Below are positions 1 to 9,848 of a stretch of 64,000 bases of DNA, piece by piece (the first letter of the stretch is position 1; each line of letters starts with the position of its first letter). Source of the stretch: Clostridium porci (GTDB lineage: Bacteria; Bacillota; Clostridia; Lachnospirales; Lachnospiraceae); assembly GCF_009696375.1 (NCBI RefSeq), contig NZ_VUMD01000015.1:33497-97496 (forward strand). Reading direction: 5' to 3'. A program made the translations under genes and the position numbers. Below the pieces are notes generated by a model. It had not been told where the DNA came from. It worked only from the letters and a program-made list of their open reading frames with translations, and made no database searches.

Positions 1-256
1 CGTTCAAATACTGTTTCGGCTCTTTCACATTCCACAATGGTTAAAGGACGATAACTGTCAGCATACATTGTCAAATGCCCCCATTACGTAGAACATTCAT
101 TGCATAACTGATACTGTATTTGGCATACCCCCATATTCCAGACAAGATCAATGTAGCGTATCGTACCTTTTTATTTTGCAGGATTAATACAGTTTCTAAG
201 TAATCCTCTCCTGACACATGGGGTTTCAGCACTGCATCACCGCCCATGTTTTCCAC
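1..256 (-). pseudogene. DtxR-family metal-dependent repressor, frameshifted remnant
   Basis: The first 61 codons (from ATG at 256) resemble the N-terminal winged helix of DtxR/IdeR/MntR repressors: an EDYLET segment, a degraded recognition helix (SISYAMNVLRNGG), then a stop at 71. Reading resumes one base out of phase and continues to the window edge as LTMYADSYRPLT and then ERAETVFER, which fits the wing and following helix of the family. A single-base indel near position 72 therefore probably broke the gene. Several helix residues also differ from the usual pattern. Equibactin loci carry a DtxR-like gene (eqbA), so this may be the former iron repressor of the cluster. The family assignment is by eye, and the 3' part lies outside the window. 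Confidence 0.6.
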
Positions 257-277
257 ATATTATTAAATCTGGATTTC

Positions 278-1651
278 TTACTTCTCGGAAGCTCTTAAAG
301 CGTCCATTTGCTTAAATTCATTTATCATCATACCAACCGCAACAATAAATACTGTCACATCAGTAATAAGCGGAGCAGCAAATACGCCATGTACACCAAA
401 TCCAGCAATATGGGGCATGATGATGGCGGCAGGTATGTAAATGGCTATCTGGCGTAAGATAACTAGAACGCTCGCTTTTGTAGCTCTGCCAAGGGACTGC
501 ATCAGAGTCAGAACCACAATCCAGACTCCCAACAAAACATATGACAGGAAAAACAGTCGGAAATCCCCTACTCCCAGTTCAACTACAGATGATGTTGTAA
601 TAAACATAGAGAGAATTTTCTTTGGTACTAACATAATCGGAAGGTAGAAAATAAGTGCTAAGAAAGTTGCTGTGATCGCAAACACTTTCGTGATATGCTT
701 TACCCTGTCGTATTGTTTTGCACCATAATTGGTTCCGACCGCCGGCTGATATCCCTGGGAAAGCCCCCATAAAGGAATAAATGCAAAAGACACTACCCGG
801 TATGTCGCACCAAGTATAATCTGCCATGTATCTCCGCCATGCTGTGCTGCAAGATTATAAAGTGCGGTTTGCTGTACTAACATCATAACCTGCATGAGCA
901 TTGCAGAAAAGCCTACTCCAATGATTTCCGAGAAAAGAGTTTTTTCAATACGAATTGCATTGATTCTCACATTCTTACTTTTGATCTTAAAATACCAAAG
1001 AGAAGCCATTGCATACGCGATCTGCGAAACCAATGTTGCATAAGCAGCTCCATCAATCCCCATGCCATAACGCTTTAGAAGTAAAATAAAAATCGGGTCA
1101 AGTATAATATTCATAATAGCGGAACCAGCGCTAAAGAACATTGCCTGTTTCAACAATCCCTCTCCACGCATAATCATATTTGAGGACTGTGCGAAATTGA
1201 CAAACAGACTGCCTGCAAAAATGATGCGTAAGTACCGAACTGCCAGCTCTAGAATTTCTCCGCTTGCACCAGAAAGCATTAAAATCTGTTTCGTAAAAAT
1301 CATGCCTATCACCATGATGATAAGAGAAAAAATCAAAACCATGGCTATCAGATTTCCCATTATTTTGTCAATTGTATGCTGATCCCTTTTTCCAATCGCC
1401 CTGGACAGGATTGAAGCGGAACCGATACCAATGAGTGTAGAAATACCACTATTGGCAAGCGTAAATGGATATGACACAGATACCGCTGCCATAGCACTAT
1501 CTCCTACCATTTGTCCGACATAAACTCCGTCCATAAAATTGTAAAGACCAACAACCACCATGCCGATAATAGATGGTACGCTAAGTTTTAATACTAAACT
1601 TTGCGGGTTGTCATGAAGAAGCATAGACCGAGTATCATTGTTATCAGTCAT
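278..1651 (-). CDS. MATE family efflux transporter
   Basis: A 457-residue protein with about twelve hydrophobic segments and the MATE layout of two six-helix halves. The first half contains the FMDGVYVGQMVG segment typical of the family. MATE proteins export small molecules in exchange for Na+ or H+. It starts at ATG 1651 after a GAAGGTGA ribosome site and lies 22 bases upstream of the decayed DtxR gene. A MATE gene at the end of an NRPS-metallophore locus suggests export of the product or of metabolites, which is inference from position. The reading frame is intact. Confidence 0.88.
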   Translation of the reverse strand: MTDNNDTRSMLLHDNPQSLVLKLSVPSIIGMVVVGLYNFMDGVYVGQMVGDSAMAAVSVSYPFTLANSGISTLIGIGSASILSRAIGKRDQHTIDKIMGNLIAMVLIFSLIIMVIGMIFTKQILMLSGASGEILELAVRYLRIIFAGSLFVNFAQSSNMIMRGEGLLKQAMFFSAGSAIMNIILDPIFILLLKRYGMGIDGAAYATLVSQIAYAMASLWYFKIKSKNVRINAIRIEKTLFSEIIGVGFSAMLMQVMMLVQQTALYNLAAQHGGDTWQIILGATYRVVSFAFIPLWGLSQGYQPAVGTNYGAKQYDRVKHITKVFAITATFLALIFYLPIMLVPKKILSMFITTSSVVELGVGDFRLFFLSYVLLGVWIVVLTLMQSLGRATKASVLVILRQIAIYIPAAIIMPHIAGFGVHGVFAAPLITDVTVFIVAVGMMINEFKQMDALRASEK

Positions 1652-1801
1652 AATATCACCTTCTTATCTATTTTAATTGTCAATATGTTAAGTTACCGAA
1701 AATTGCTTTGTTTTCAAAAGAACTACGTCCCAGCCTAATATATGTAGCTGGATTAACTGCACAATTCTCTTTCCTTTGTAAACATTATTACCATCTGTTC
1801 C

Positions 1802-3535
1802 TTAGACTGACCAGCCAAGACTTTCCTGCTGTATATAGAATAATTTGCTGTACAGTCCTTTTTGTTCAAGAAGCTCTTTGTGTGTCCCCTGTTCCACCAG
1901 TTCCCCCTCGTTCAATACCAGGATTTGGTCGGCATCTACTACTGTCCGCAGACGATGGGCAATCATTATAACTGTTTTCCCTTCTACAAGTCTGGCAATG
2001 GCCTGTTGAATCAATACCTCGTTCTCCGGGTCAAGGGAAGCGGTTGCCTCATCCAGCAGAATAATGGGAGCATTTTTTAATAGTGCGCGGGCAATGGAAA
2101 TACGCTGCCTCTCTCCGCCTGACAAGGTACTGCCATTTTCACCAAGGGTCGTGTCATACCCCTCCGGCAGCCGTCTGATAAACTCATCACAATGAGCTGC
2201 TTTTGCAGCCGATACAACCTGCTCATCACTGGCATTCATATTTCCAATTCTAATATTATTAAATACCGTGTCATTAAATAAGGTCACATCCTGAAAAACA
2301 AATGACATGCTACGCATTAAATATTCTGGTTCAATTTGTTTCAGGTCCTTACCGCCGATTGTCACAGTACCTTTATCTACATCCCAAAAGCGGGCAATGA
2401 GTTTTGCCAGGGTACTCTTTCCGCTTCCGGACGGTCCAACCAGGGCAGTAATGCTACCTGTATTTATTTTTGCCGAAACATTTTTTACTACATCTTCTTT
2501 TCCATAGGCAAATGTAACCTGATTTAACTCGATATCATAATCCTTAATGTCCTGTTCTTCTCCCTCCATTGCCGGTGTTGTCAGCAGTATACGCATCCGC
2601 TTTGTAACCGTTCCCAGATGGAACAAACTGGTAAGCTGTGATAGGATAGATAATATCGGTCCATAAATTTGTGTAGAAAACATCAATAAAACCAGGAGGG
2701 GGTATAATTCAATCTGTCCACCTGTAATCAGGACTGTACCGATAAATATAGTGATTCCCAGGCTTGCCTGTAAAATCAGGCTCGCACATTGCACAAGAAT
2801 ACCGGAAGCCAATTCCACTTTAATTGCCGTCTTTTTCATTGCCAGGAGAGCCTTATTCAGTGTCTGAAAACGTTCTCCGCTCAAGCCACAGGATTTGATA
2901 ATCTTGATTCCCTCCAAATACTCCTGAATCTGACTGGACGCCGCCAGTTTCACCCCCACCTGCTGGTCAAACAGGTGTAATTGCAGTTTACGGCCACACC
3001 ATATTATAAAGAAGCAGACAGGCATGGTACAAAATATTGCTAATGCCATGCGCCAGTCAAAAAAGGCCAGACATACGCATGTAAGTGTAACCGATATAAT
3101 ATTTGCTATGAGCGGAGGAATCGTACTGCTAAGCATGGATTCCATGCTGGCACAATCAGCCATCATATTTGTAGTTATATCTGACAAGTCTTTTGTGTTA
3201 AAAAAGCTCATAGGAAGCCTTCTTAAATGTTCAGCAATCCGTAACCGCGTGTTGCTTGCTTCCTTATATGACGCAAGGTAAGTTTTTTTATAATCATTCT
3301 TTGCAGCGATAAAGACCAGGATTGTTGCAAGCACTCCGATCACCAATAATACCCACATAGTTGACCAGGATATCTCCTGCCCCATAAAGGGCTTTAAAAG
3401 CTGGCCGAACAACAGAATTGGAATCGCAGATGAAAGCATAATGGACAGGTTTGTCAATGTGCAGGCAAAAATCGCTTTTTTAAGGTCTGAATATCCTTTA
3501 TCAGATAATAACAGTCGTTCTTGTAAAAATTTCAT
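1802..3535 (-). CDS. ABC transporter, fused permease/ATPase (YbtQ-like)
   Basis: A 577-residue half-transporter with six N-terminal membrane helices (about residues 15-290) and a C-terminal ATPase. The Walker A is GPSGSGKST (about 365), the signature is LSGGERQRISIARAL and the Walker B is IILLDEAT, followed by an AHRL switch. It begins four bases after the stop of the next ABC gene, so the two are almost certainly co-translated and form a heterodimer. Tandem exporter-fold ABC proteins beside a siderophore NRPS match YbtP/YbtQ, which import metal-yersiniabactin despite the exporter fold. The equibactin locus has a similar pair. Import versus export cannot be decided from sequence. Confidence 0.85.
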   Translation of the reverse strand: MKFLQERLLLSDKGYSDLKKAIFACTLTNLSIMLSSAIPILLFGQLLKPFMGQEISWSTMWVLLVIGVLATILVFIAAKNDYKKTYLASYKEASNTRLRIAEHLRRLPMSFFNTKDLSDITTNMMADCASMESMLSSTIPPLIANIISVTLTCVCLAFFDWRMALAIFCTMPVCFFIIWCGRKLQLHLFDQQVGVKLAASSQIQEYLEGIKIIKSCGLSGERFQTLNKALLAMKKTAIKVELASGILVQCASLILQASLGITIFIGTVLITGGQIELYPLLVLLMFSTQIYGPILSILSQLTSLFHLGTVTKRMRILLTTPAMEGEEQDIKDYDIELNQVTFAYGKEDVVKNVSAKINTGSITALVGPSGSGKSTLAKLIARFWDVDKGTVTIGGKDLKQIEPEYLMRSMSFVFQDVTLFNDTVFNNIRIGNMNASDEQVVSAAKAAHCDEFIRRLPEGYDTTLGENGSTLSGGERQRISIARALLKNAPIILLDEATASLDPENEVLIQQAIARLVEGKTVIMIAHRLRTVVDADQILVLNEGELVEQGTHKELLEQKGLYSKLFYIQQESLGWSV

Positions 3536-3539
3536 TTCG

Positions 3540-5360
3540 TTACACCGCCTTCCCTGTATGGATTTTCCAATTGACTGATTCTACATAACTGTTCCACATC
3601 TGCGTGTATTTTCCGCCATTTGCTATTAATCCATCATGGGTTCCCTGTTCAATGAGATGTCCCTGCTCTATAACAAGAATCTGGTCGGCGTTACGGATCG
3701 TGGAAAGCCTGTGGGCAATCATAACCACTGTTTTGTCTTTAATCAATTTCTCAAAAGCTTTCTGTATTAAATATTCATTTTCCGGATCGCTAAATGCAGT
3801 TGCCTCATCCAGTACTATGATGGGGGAATCCTTAATTATGGCCCTGGCAATGGCAATCCTCTGCCGTTCCCCGCCAGACAAGCGGATTCCGGAAGAACCA
3901 ATTACCGTATGATACCCATTCGGCAATTTTTCGATGAATTCGTGACACTGGGCCGCCTTTGCAGCCTCTATAACCTGCTCTTCTGTTGCATCAGGATTTC
4001 CCATCCGAATATTATCCAAAACACTTTGTTTAAAAAGAAATGTGTCCTGAAATACAAAACCAACCTGCTTCATCAGTTCCGCAAGGGGAATTTCACGGAT
4101 ATCTACTCCTCCAATTTGAATATTTCCCTCTGTCACGTCCCAAAAACGGGAAATCAAATTAGCAATGGTGCTCTTTCCTCCTCCTGACGGACCAACGATT
4201 GCTGTCACCTCTCCCTGTCTGGCATGAAACGATACGTTATCCAGCGCCTTAACAACCACATCTGCTTCAGCTTCATAAGAAAAGCTCACATGAGCAAAGA
4301 CAATATCCATCCCCTGCTCTTTGGCGCCGCCTCTGTAATCCGGCAAAACAGGTATATGTAAAATTTCTTCCATACGCTCCACATTGCCGTCAATCTGGGT
4401 AAACGACTCCGAAATGAACATGATCTTATTTAAGATACCAGATATGGCCGGCACTAAAATCAAATAAAAGATAAAGGTTAGGGAGTAGTTTCTGTAATCC
4501 GTCACATTTCTTCCAATCAATATACCTACAGGAATCAGCAACAAATAGATGCTGTGGATAATCGCTGTAAACGCCGGCATGCAATTCCTCCACCCCATGG
4601 CATATTCCAATATGAAGGAGGTGTAATCAGTTATGGATTTGCTTAATCTTTTAAATGAATCTGCCGTCTGATTAAAGGCTTTGATTTCAGGCATCCCTCG
4701 CACATATTCCACAGATGCATTATTCATATCTTCCTGGGCAGACTGAAAACGGTGCATCTTCTCTTTGGCCGCCCCATTGAATCCTGAAAATTGAATGGCA
4801 AAGGCCAGCATAATTCCAAGAAGAGAGGCAACACCATAACGCCAGTCAACAGCCAAAAGAATTATGACTAAAATAAGCGGAGCCACAAGAGATGCAACAA
4901 AATCTGGGAATTGATGGGCGATAAACTTTTCAATACTTTCTATATTTTCGTCCATAATCTTCCTCATACGGCCACTTCCGATGGTCAGATGATATCCTAA
5001 CGGGATTGCAGTGATATGATTCGCAAAGTTTAACTTCAATTCATATAATGTGCCAAATGCTGCCAGATGGGAACACATCAGAGCACAGAAATAGAGTACT
5101 ACATTTCCAGCAATACCCGCCAAGGCAAACCAGCCGTACATCAAAATGGTCGTCATATCTGCCGCAGGCATATCTGGAAACACCAAGATCAGTTCCCTAA
5201 TAACAAAATAAATTGCCAGATATGGTATAAACGAACATACTGCCGCCAACGCAGACAGAATTCCTGAAATAATCACTAATCCTTTGTGTTCTGATGCCAG
5301 TTTCAAGCAACGTGCCATTCCTGTTTTCCTTTTCTCCTCCTTATTCTTTTCCTGTTTCAT
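3540..5360 (-). CDS. ABC transporter, fused permease/ATPase (YbtP-like)
   Basis: Partner of the preceding half-transporter. It has six membrane helices then an ATPase with Walker A GPSGGGKST, signature RLSGGERQRIAIARAI, Walker B IIVLDEAT and the AHRLST switch. The open frame extends to ATG 5396, but ATG 5360 is preferred because GGAGGAGAAACA precedes it at good spacing and the upstream ATG would overlap the operator-like palindrome and promoter. The length from 5360 is 606 residues, normal for the family. The pair appears to have its own promoter, separated from the ECF ATPase gene by about 120 bases. The likely role is siderophore transport across the membrane. Confidence 0.85.
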   Translation of the reverse strand: MKQEKNKEEKRKTGMARCLKLASEHKGLVIISGILSALAAVCSFIPYLAIYFVIRELILVFPDMPAADMTTILMYGWFALAGIAGNVVLYFCALMCSHLAAFGTLYELKLNFANHITAIPLGYHLTIGSGRMRKIMDENIESIEKFIAHQFPDFVASLVAPLILVIILLAVDWRYGVASLLGIMLAFAIQFSGFNGAAKEKMHRFQSAQEDMNNASVEYVRGMPEIKAFNQTADSFKRLSKSITDYTSFILEYAMGWRNCMPAFTAIIHSIYLLLIPVGILIGRNVTDYRNYSLTFIFYLILVPAISGILNKIMFISESFTQIDGNVERMEEILHIPVLPDYRGGAKEQGMDIVFAHVSFSYEAEADVVVKALDNVSFHARQGEVTAIVGPSGGGKSTIANLISRFWDVTEGNIQIGGVDIREIPLAELMKQVGFVFQDTFLFKQSVLDNIRMGNPDATEEQVIEAAKAAQCHEFIEKLPNGYHTVIGSSGIRLSGGERQRIAIARAIIKDSPIIVLDEATAFSDPENEYLIQKAFEKLIKDKTVVMIAHRLSTIRNADQILVIEQGHLIEQGTHDGLIANGGKYTQMWNSYVESVNWKIHTGKAV

Positions 5361-5369
5361 TGTTTCTCC

Positions 5370-5415
5370 TCCAATTCTATAATATTCGCGCCGCAATTAG
5401 AATCAACTAACTGTA
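5370..5415 (-). promoter_or_regulatory. Promoter with DtxR-like operator for the ABC pair
   Basis: On the minus strand TTGATT and TATTAT lie 16 bases apart and resemble -35 and -10 elements ahead of the ABC start. The -35 lies inside a palindrome of the form TTAG-N6-CTAA (5397-5410) whose flanks (CAATTAG and CTAACTG) pair with one mismatch. The same spacing occurs upstream of the main operon near 18.25-18.30 kb. This is compatible with repression by a DtxR-type protein but untested. Confidence 0.5.
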
Positions 5416-5515
5416 GTATATTATAATGAAAAAATCCACAGTTCTCTACTCCATTTCATAATATTTTTCTAAAAATAGCCTGAAATCTCAACAAATTTAC
5501 CCTTTTACTGATAGT

Positions 5516-6979
5516 TCAATACCCCATTTTCTCCAGTAAATAATCGGCAGAATTTATCAAAAAATCATCTGTCACCTTTCCATCTTCCAACCTAAGTGCT
5601 CTCTGGCAACAAGACAGCACACATTCTGCATCATGGGTAATTACCAGAATTGTACGTCCTCTCTTTGCCAGTTTCTGAATAATATGGCTGACCTTTCTCA
5701 TATTTACTCCATCAAGACCACTGGTTGGTTCGTCTAAGATAATAATAGGGGCATCATGCATCAACGCTACTGCCAATGCGAGCCTTTGTTTTTGCCCCCC
5801 TGACAAAGTGGATGGGTGTTGTTCCCTAAACTCATGCAAATCCAGTTCCATTAATATCTGCTTAGCCTTTTCCTTTATTTCTGGTGATTCTCCATTGCCC
5901 AGTATCAGCTCGTCTATCAAATCCTCACCAAACAACTGGCTATCGAGATCCTGGGGAATATACCAGACCGTTCCCCTTCTCTTTTTTATGTTGCTTTTCT
6001 TTCCAAACAAAGTAACACGGCCTGAATCTTCTTTTAATAATCCCGCGAGCATTTTTCCCATCGTACTTTTCCCCATCCCATTGGAACCTATGATAGCGAT
6101 AGATTCTCCTCTCCTGCAGGAAAAATTGATATGATCTGCAACTACTAATTTACCAAATGTTTTACATAAATCTTTTACTTCTACAGTCACTTCATTGTTA
6201 TTTTCAAATGGCATATGAAAACAAGACACCGCATGCAGATCAGGGCTTCTTAAGCCCAACTTACGGATTTCTTCTGTAGACAAGCGCCCAACCTCAGCTT
6301 GTGTAAATTCATGTATAATGCATCCATTTTTTATATATATAAACCTATCTGCAATTGGCATCAAGTAATAAAGTCTATGTTCTGCAATCAGAATTGTTTT
6401 GCCCTTTTCTTTCAATTTCCTTATTGTATTACCCAATCTCTCTGTTGAATCCGTATCTAAATTTGCGGAGGGTTCATCCATAACATAAATTTCAGGCTCT
6501 ATTGCCTCAGCAGAAGCAATCGCTACTTTCTGTCTCATTCCATAGGAAAGGTTCCGAATATTATAATTTAATATATCCTCTATCCCCATACTATCAGCTG
6601 AAGCATGGACATGGGTTACAATATCTTCGTGCGAATACCCATAATTCTCACATCCAAATGCAATCTCCCCTGCTACCTCATTGGCAAAAAATTGACTCCG
6701 TGGATCTTGAAACACATTTCCTATAATCTTTCCTCTCTCCCAAGATGGATAACTTGAAAGGGGGTATTTATCTACAGAAACTGTCCCTTTTAAATCGCCT
6801 TCATAAAAATAAGGAATTAGTCCATTAATAACTCTGGTCAATGAACTTTTTCCACTACCTGACGGACCGGTTATAACCACTGTTTCCCCCGCCTTAATAT
6901 TTAAATTAATATCAGTAAGTTGGGGGATTTTATGTTTATATGAAAATGTCACATGTTGTATTTCTATTTCTTTTCCCAT
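5516..6979 (-). CDS. ECF transporter ATPase, two ABC domains (EcfA1-EcfA2 fusion)
   Basis: A 487-residue soluble protein with two ATP-binding cassettes. The first has Walker A GPSGSGKSS (about residue 39) and Walker B IYVMDEPSANLD. The second has Walker A GSNGMGKST (about residue 300), signature LSGGQKQRLALAVAL and Walker B IIILDEPTSGLDG. Such fused ATPases drive energy-coupling-factor importers with an EcfT scaffold and a substrate-binding S component. Both partners are encoded at the other end of this cluster (16500-17809), so the three probably form one importer for a metal, precursor or metallophore. The substrate is unknown. Confidence 0.88.
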   Translation of the reverse strand: MGKEIEIQHVTFSYKHKIPQLTDINLNIKAGETVVITGPSGSGKSSLTRVINGLIPYFYEGDLKGTVSVDKYPLSSYPSWERGKIIGNVFQDPRSQFFANEVAGEIAFGCENYGYSHEDIVTHVHASADSMGIEDILNYNIRNLSYGMRQKVAIASAEAIEPEIYVMDEPSANLDTDSTERLGNTIRKLKEKGKTILIAEHRLYYLMPIADRFIYIKNGCIIHEFTQAEVGRLSTEEIRKLGLRSPDLHAVSCFHMPFENNNEVTVEVKDLCKTFGKLVVADHINFSCRRGESIAIIGSNGMGKSTMGKMLAGLLKEDSGRVTLFGKKSNIKKRRGTVWYIPQDLDSQLFGEDLIDELILGNGESPEIKEKAKQILMELDLHEFREQHPSTLSGGQKQRLALAVALMHDAPIIILDEPTSGLDGVNMRKVSHIIQKLAKRGRTILVITHDAECVLSCCQRALRLEDGKVTDDFLINSADYLLEKMGY

Positions 6980-6999
6980 TTTTATTCTCCATCTTCTAA

Positions 7000-7953
7000 T
7001 TAGCTTCTCAGCTTTCTATAATCTTTTGGCAAAATGCCATAGACATCTTTAAACGCAATTGAAAACTTACTTGCATTGGAATACCCTAATGAAAAGGCAA
7101 TTTCACCAATTTTCATTTCACCATCTAAAATCAGCTTTTTAGCAATTCCCATTTTGTATTTCTTCAAAAATGCATATGGGGAGTCTCCATAAATATGATT
7201 AAATATTGTTTGAAACATAGTAGTCCCCATATTTTTTTCTTTCACCAATTGTTTAAGTGAATACTTCTCGTCTAAGTGAGTAATCATGTAGTTCCAGATT
7301 TCTTTGACTGCCTCAATTTGGTCTTTGGGATAATATTGTTCCTCCTCAGCGTCATTTCGTTCGATATTTTGTAAATAGAAAAGAAGTTCTAGAGTTTTAA
7401 TCGCAAAGTAACAAGAACTCTGCTTCCCTTTTGCCTCATAGATTTCATCAAACAATCGTTGTAATTTGGAAGGGATCTTGCTGATATACCATGCGTTATT
7501 CAATGATAATTTTTCCTCAATTGGCTTAATATCTATGGAAAAATTATCCATAATCTTTTTAGTGGACAAACTCATTTTTTTCTTGTCAATCACCAAAGTA
7601 ATAGCATTAAAGTAACCGAATGGAAAATAATAGGAAGATGGCAAATGCTCCCCGCTGCCAATCCAGAAATGATCCTCCGACAGATGGATGCATCTATTAT
7701 TCGCAAATTCACAGACAACTCTTCCCCTGCAGCAACAAGTAATCTCCAGAATCTCGCTGTATGGAGTTACTGGGATAAAAGCATCTTCGGAATTAAACTC
7801 CATAAATACCATTTCCATTCCCTCAAATGCTTTGTATGTAACAATCAAACCTTTTCCCTGGCATTCGTATCGTTCTATCAAACAATCACTATCACTGTGG
7901 ATAACTCTGGCGTTTCGGCCGTACCATTCCTGCACCTCCTGTTTTTCTAACAT
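7000..7953 (-). CDS. AraC-family transcriptional regulator (YbtA-like position)
   Basis: A 317-residue protein with a C-terminal double helix-turn-helix (about 225-315) ending in the AraC pattern: IGEIAFSLGYSNASKFSIAFKD followed by GILPKDYRKLR. The N-terminal 200 residues are a probable ligand-sensing domain without a recognised family. It lies between the hydrolase gene and the ECF ATPase gene, with gaps of 15 and 20 bases, so it is inside the operon. AraC regulators such as YbtA and PchR activate siderophore genes on binding the metal-loaded product. The same role is likely here but is inferred from context. Confidence 0.85.
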   Translation of the reverse strand: MLEKQEVQEWYGRNARVIHSDSDCLIERYECQGKGLIVTYKAFEGMEMVFMEFNSEDAFIPVTPYSEILEITCCCRGRVVCEFANNRCIHLSEDHFWIGSGEHLPSSYYFPFGYFNAITLVIDKKKMSLSTKKIMDNFSIDIKPIEEKLSLNNAWYISKIPSKLQRLFDEIYEAKGKQSSCYFAIKTLELLFYLQNIERNDAEEEQYYPKDQIEAVKEIWNYMITHLDEKYSLKQLVKEKNMGTTMFQTIFNHIYGDSPYAFLKKYKMGIAKKLILDGEMKIGEIAFSLGYSNASKFSIAFKDVYGILPKDYRKLRS

Positions 7954-7968
7954 ATTTTTTATCCTCCA

Positions 7969-8730
7969 TTATTCTTTTATCATATTGCAGATTATCTGCG
8001 GTTTCTTGATCAGTACCTCCGCGTGTCCCATATTCTCACAGGCATGGACAGTAACGGGATAAATACTGACTCTTTTTATTAAACCAACCGAATTAGGGGC
8101 ATATGTTTCGTTACCCCCATACATAATGACCACTTCCATTGATATTTTCTCTTCCCTGCTCCGGATATCATACTTGTAGGCTGCAAGAGCAGTCCAAAAT
8201 AACGTTCTAAAGGTTATGCCGACTTCACCCATTGGCTGAAGAACTTGGACATCATGATTGTGTAAATATCCCATTTGTTTTTGCATATACTTCATCATGT
8301 GCTTTCCATGAAAAACTCGCTTCATCTGCCACGACATAATAAGGCTAAATATGTATTTCATATTGCCCATAGATTCATATTGTCCACCATCTAATATCAA
8401 TTTTTTTATTCTAATATCACCTTTGAGTGCAAGTTCAAGTGCAATACTCGCCCCCAGAGAAATACCATAAACTGCATCAACATAATTAATTCCTTTTCTC
8501 AGCAATACAGCACTGATATAGTCGGCACTAAGAATGACAGAAGTAACTGCACCATTGGATGAAGCATTATGACCTGACAACTCCGGAATTATAAAATAAT
8601 AATTTTTCCCCAATATATGGAGTAGTTTATCGAAACAGTTCTTCCAATTGAATCCCATTCCATGTATGAGGAGTATTCGTTTACCATTTTTATTCCCAAG
8701 TAGATGAATCTCAGATTGATCCTTCTTCAT
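7969..8730 (-). CDS. Alpha/beta hydrolase
   Basis: A 253-residue protein with an alpha/beta hydrolase N-terminus (ILLIHGMGFNWKN, an oxyanion-hole motif) and the nucleophile elbow GISLGA (about residue 98). A C-terminal histidine in NMGHAEVL would complete the Ser-Asp-His triad. Its start overlaps the end of the upstream reductase gene by about 20 bases, so translation is probably coupled. In this setting it could release or hydrolyse an acyl intermediate or open the imported metallophore. No specific family member is recognised and the substrate is unknown. Confidence 0.72.
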   Translation of the reverse strand: MKKDQSEIHLLGNKNGKRILLIHGMGFNWKNCFDKLLHILGKNYYFIIPELSGHNASSNGAVTSVILSADYISAVLLRKGINYVDAVYGISLGASIALELALKGDIRIKKLILDGGQYESMGNMKYIFSLIMSWQMKRVFHGKHMMKYMQKQMGYLHNHDVQVLQPMGEVGITFRTLFWTALAAYKYDIRSREEKISMEVVIMYGGNETYAPNSVGLIKRVSIYPVTVHACENMGHAEVLIKKPQIICNMIKE

Positions 8731-9793
8731 AGTGTTCCTCCTTTTCCAATATTTTATCTGTCAAAACTAGGTCGATATTTAATTGTGGTAAATCATGTAT
8801 TACAGCTTCTAAATCTATGATATCCATAGCATAATAAATTCCGAAGGCAGGTTGTTTTTCAATCAGAGCCTTAACTGTATAGGCGGCAATGATTGAACTG
8901 ATATCACTACTGTACGAACTATGTACGTCTGCAGTTCTTATGTGATCCTGATTATTATTTGAACCAGTTACTTCAATATGTATATAGTTATATGCTGCTG
9001 TTGACCCACAAGTCATTTCAAATAGTTTGATAATAGAATCAACGCTTTGCTGCAGTGCCTCATCGCCTTGCTTCAAACTGTATTTGATAACTGCTTCCTG
9101 CATCAACTTTGTGATTTCTTCTCCAAAAGAGGCGTAATACCAGTTCGCCCTCTTAGGTTTATAACTTTGAGTAATCCGCTGCAATTCTATTGTATAGTAG
9201 TTTTGCAATGTGTACTCCTTATTTTCTACAATCCTGTATATTGGTATTTCATCTCTCTTTAACTCACCATTTTCATAATAGTTTAATGCAGATCCGAATC
9301 CGGCTGTATTCGTCAATATAAAATCTTTAATTGCCGATCTGCTCGGAATTTCATTTGTGATGCTCAACCCCATAATACAATCTACTGACTTTAAGCTCTC
9401 GCATAAATATTTCATCAACAGACCAGTCATTCCTGGAAAAAAACCACTGGATAGCACATAAACCGATTCGTTCCTTATATCTGCAATTCTGTCTTCTAAA
9501 AATGACTCACCAGAAGGGTCCACAACAGGTATGTGATATTTAGCCGCTACTCTTGCAATCTTTTCTCCATTGACAAATGAGGCGCCTGCACAATTTACGA
9601 TAATACTACATTGGCTGCAAAAAGCTTCTAGGTCACCAAATATATCTACATCTAATTGGATATATTGGTTTTGTGCAGTAACTGGTGGTTTTGCCGAATG
9701 ATAAGAAACTAACAACTCATATTGGTTCTCTAACAGTTTAACAACTCGTTTACCTATTTCACCAGTTCCGCCTAATATTCCGATTTTCTTCAT
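8711..9793 (-). CDS. Saccharopine dehydrogenase-like NAD(P)-dependent reductase
   Basis: A 360-residue protein with an N-terminal Rossmann fold (GILGGTGEIGKRVVKLL, residues 4-20) and a NCAGASFVNGEK segment, as in the saccharopine dehydrogenase NADP-binding family. Yersiniabactin and pyochelin loci use the reductases YbtU/PchG to reduce a thiazoline. Opine metallophore loci use other Rossmann enzymes. This gene sits directly after the NRPS thioesterase and may supply the equivalent reduction, though it is not clearly a YbtU homologue. The start at 9793 lies 17 bases past a strong hairpin. The product of the reaction is unknown. Confidence 0.72.
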   Translation of the reverse strand: MKKIGILGGTGEIGKRVVKLLENQYELLVSYHSAKPPVTAQNQYIQLDVDIFGDLEAFCSQCSIIVNCAGASFVNGEKIARVAAKYHIPVVDPSGESFLEDRIADIRNESVYVLSSGFFPGMTGLLMKYLCESLKSVDCIMGLSITNEIPSRSAIKDFILTNTAGFGSALNYYENGELKRDEIPIYRIVENKEYTLQNYYTIELQRITQSYKPKRANWYYASFGEEITKLMQEAVIKYSLKQGDEALQQSVDSIIKLFEMTCGSTAAYNYIHIEVTGSNNNQDHIRTADVHSSYSSDISSIIAAYTVKALIEKQPAFGIYYAMDIIDLEAVIHDLPQLNIDLVLTDKILEKEEHYEEGSI

Positions 9794-9810
9794 ATTCTGC
9801 CTCTTTTTCT

Positions 9811-9838
9811 AGGGTGTCCATCACTATATGGACACCCT
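9811..9838. other. Perfect 11-bp hairpin between operon genes
   Basis: AGGGTGTCCAT and its exact complement ATGGACACCCT are separated by six bases, 17 bases before the reductase start. Neither side shows a T-run on the minus strand, so this is not a classical terminator. It may be an mRNA-processing or stabilising hairpin, or an operator. Confidence 0.6.
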
Positions 9839-9848
9839 TTGACAATTG

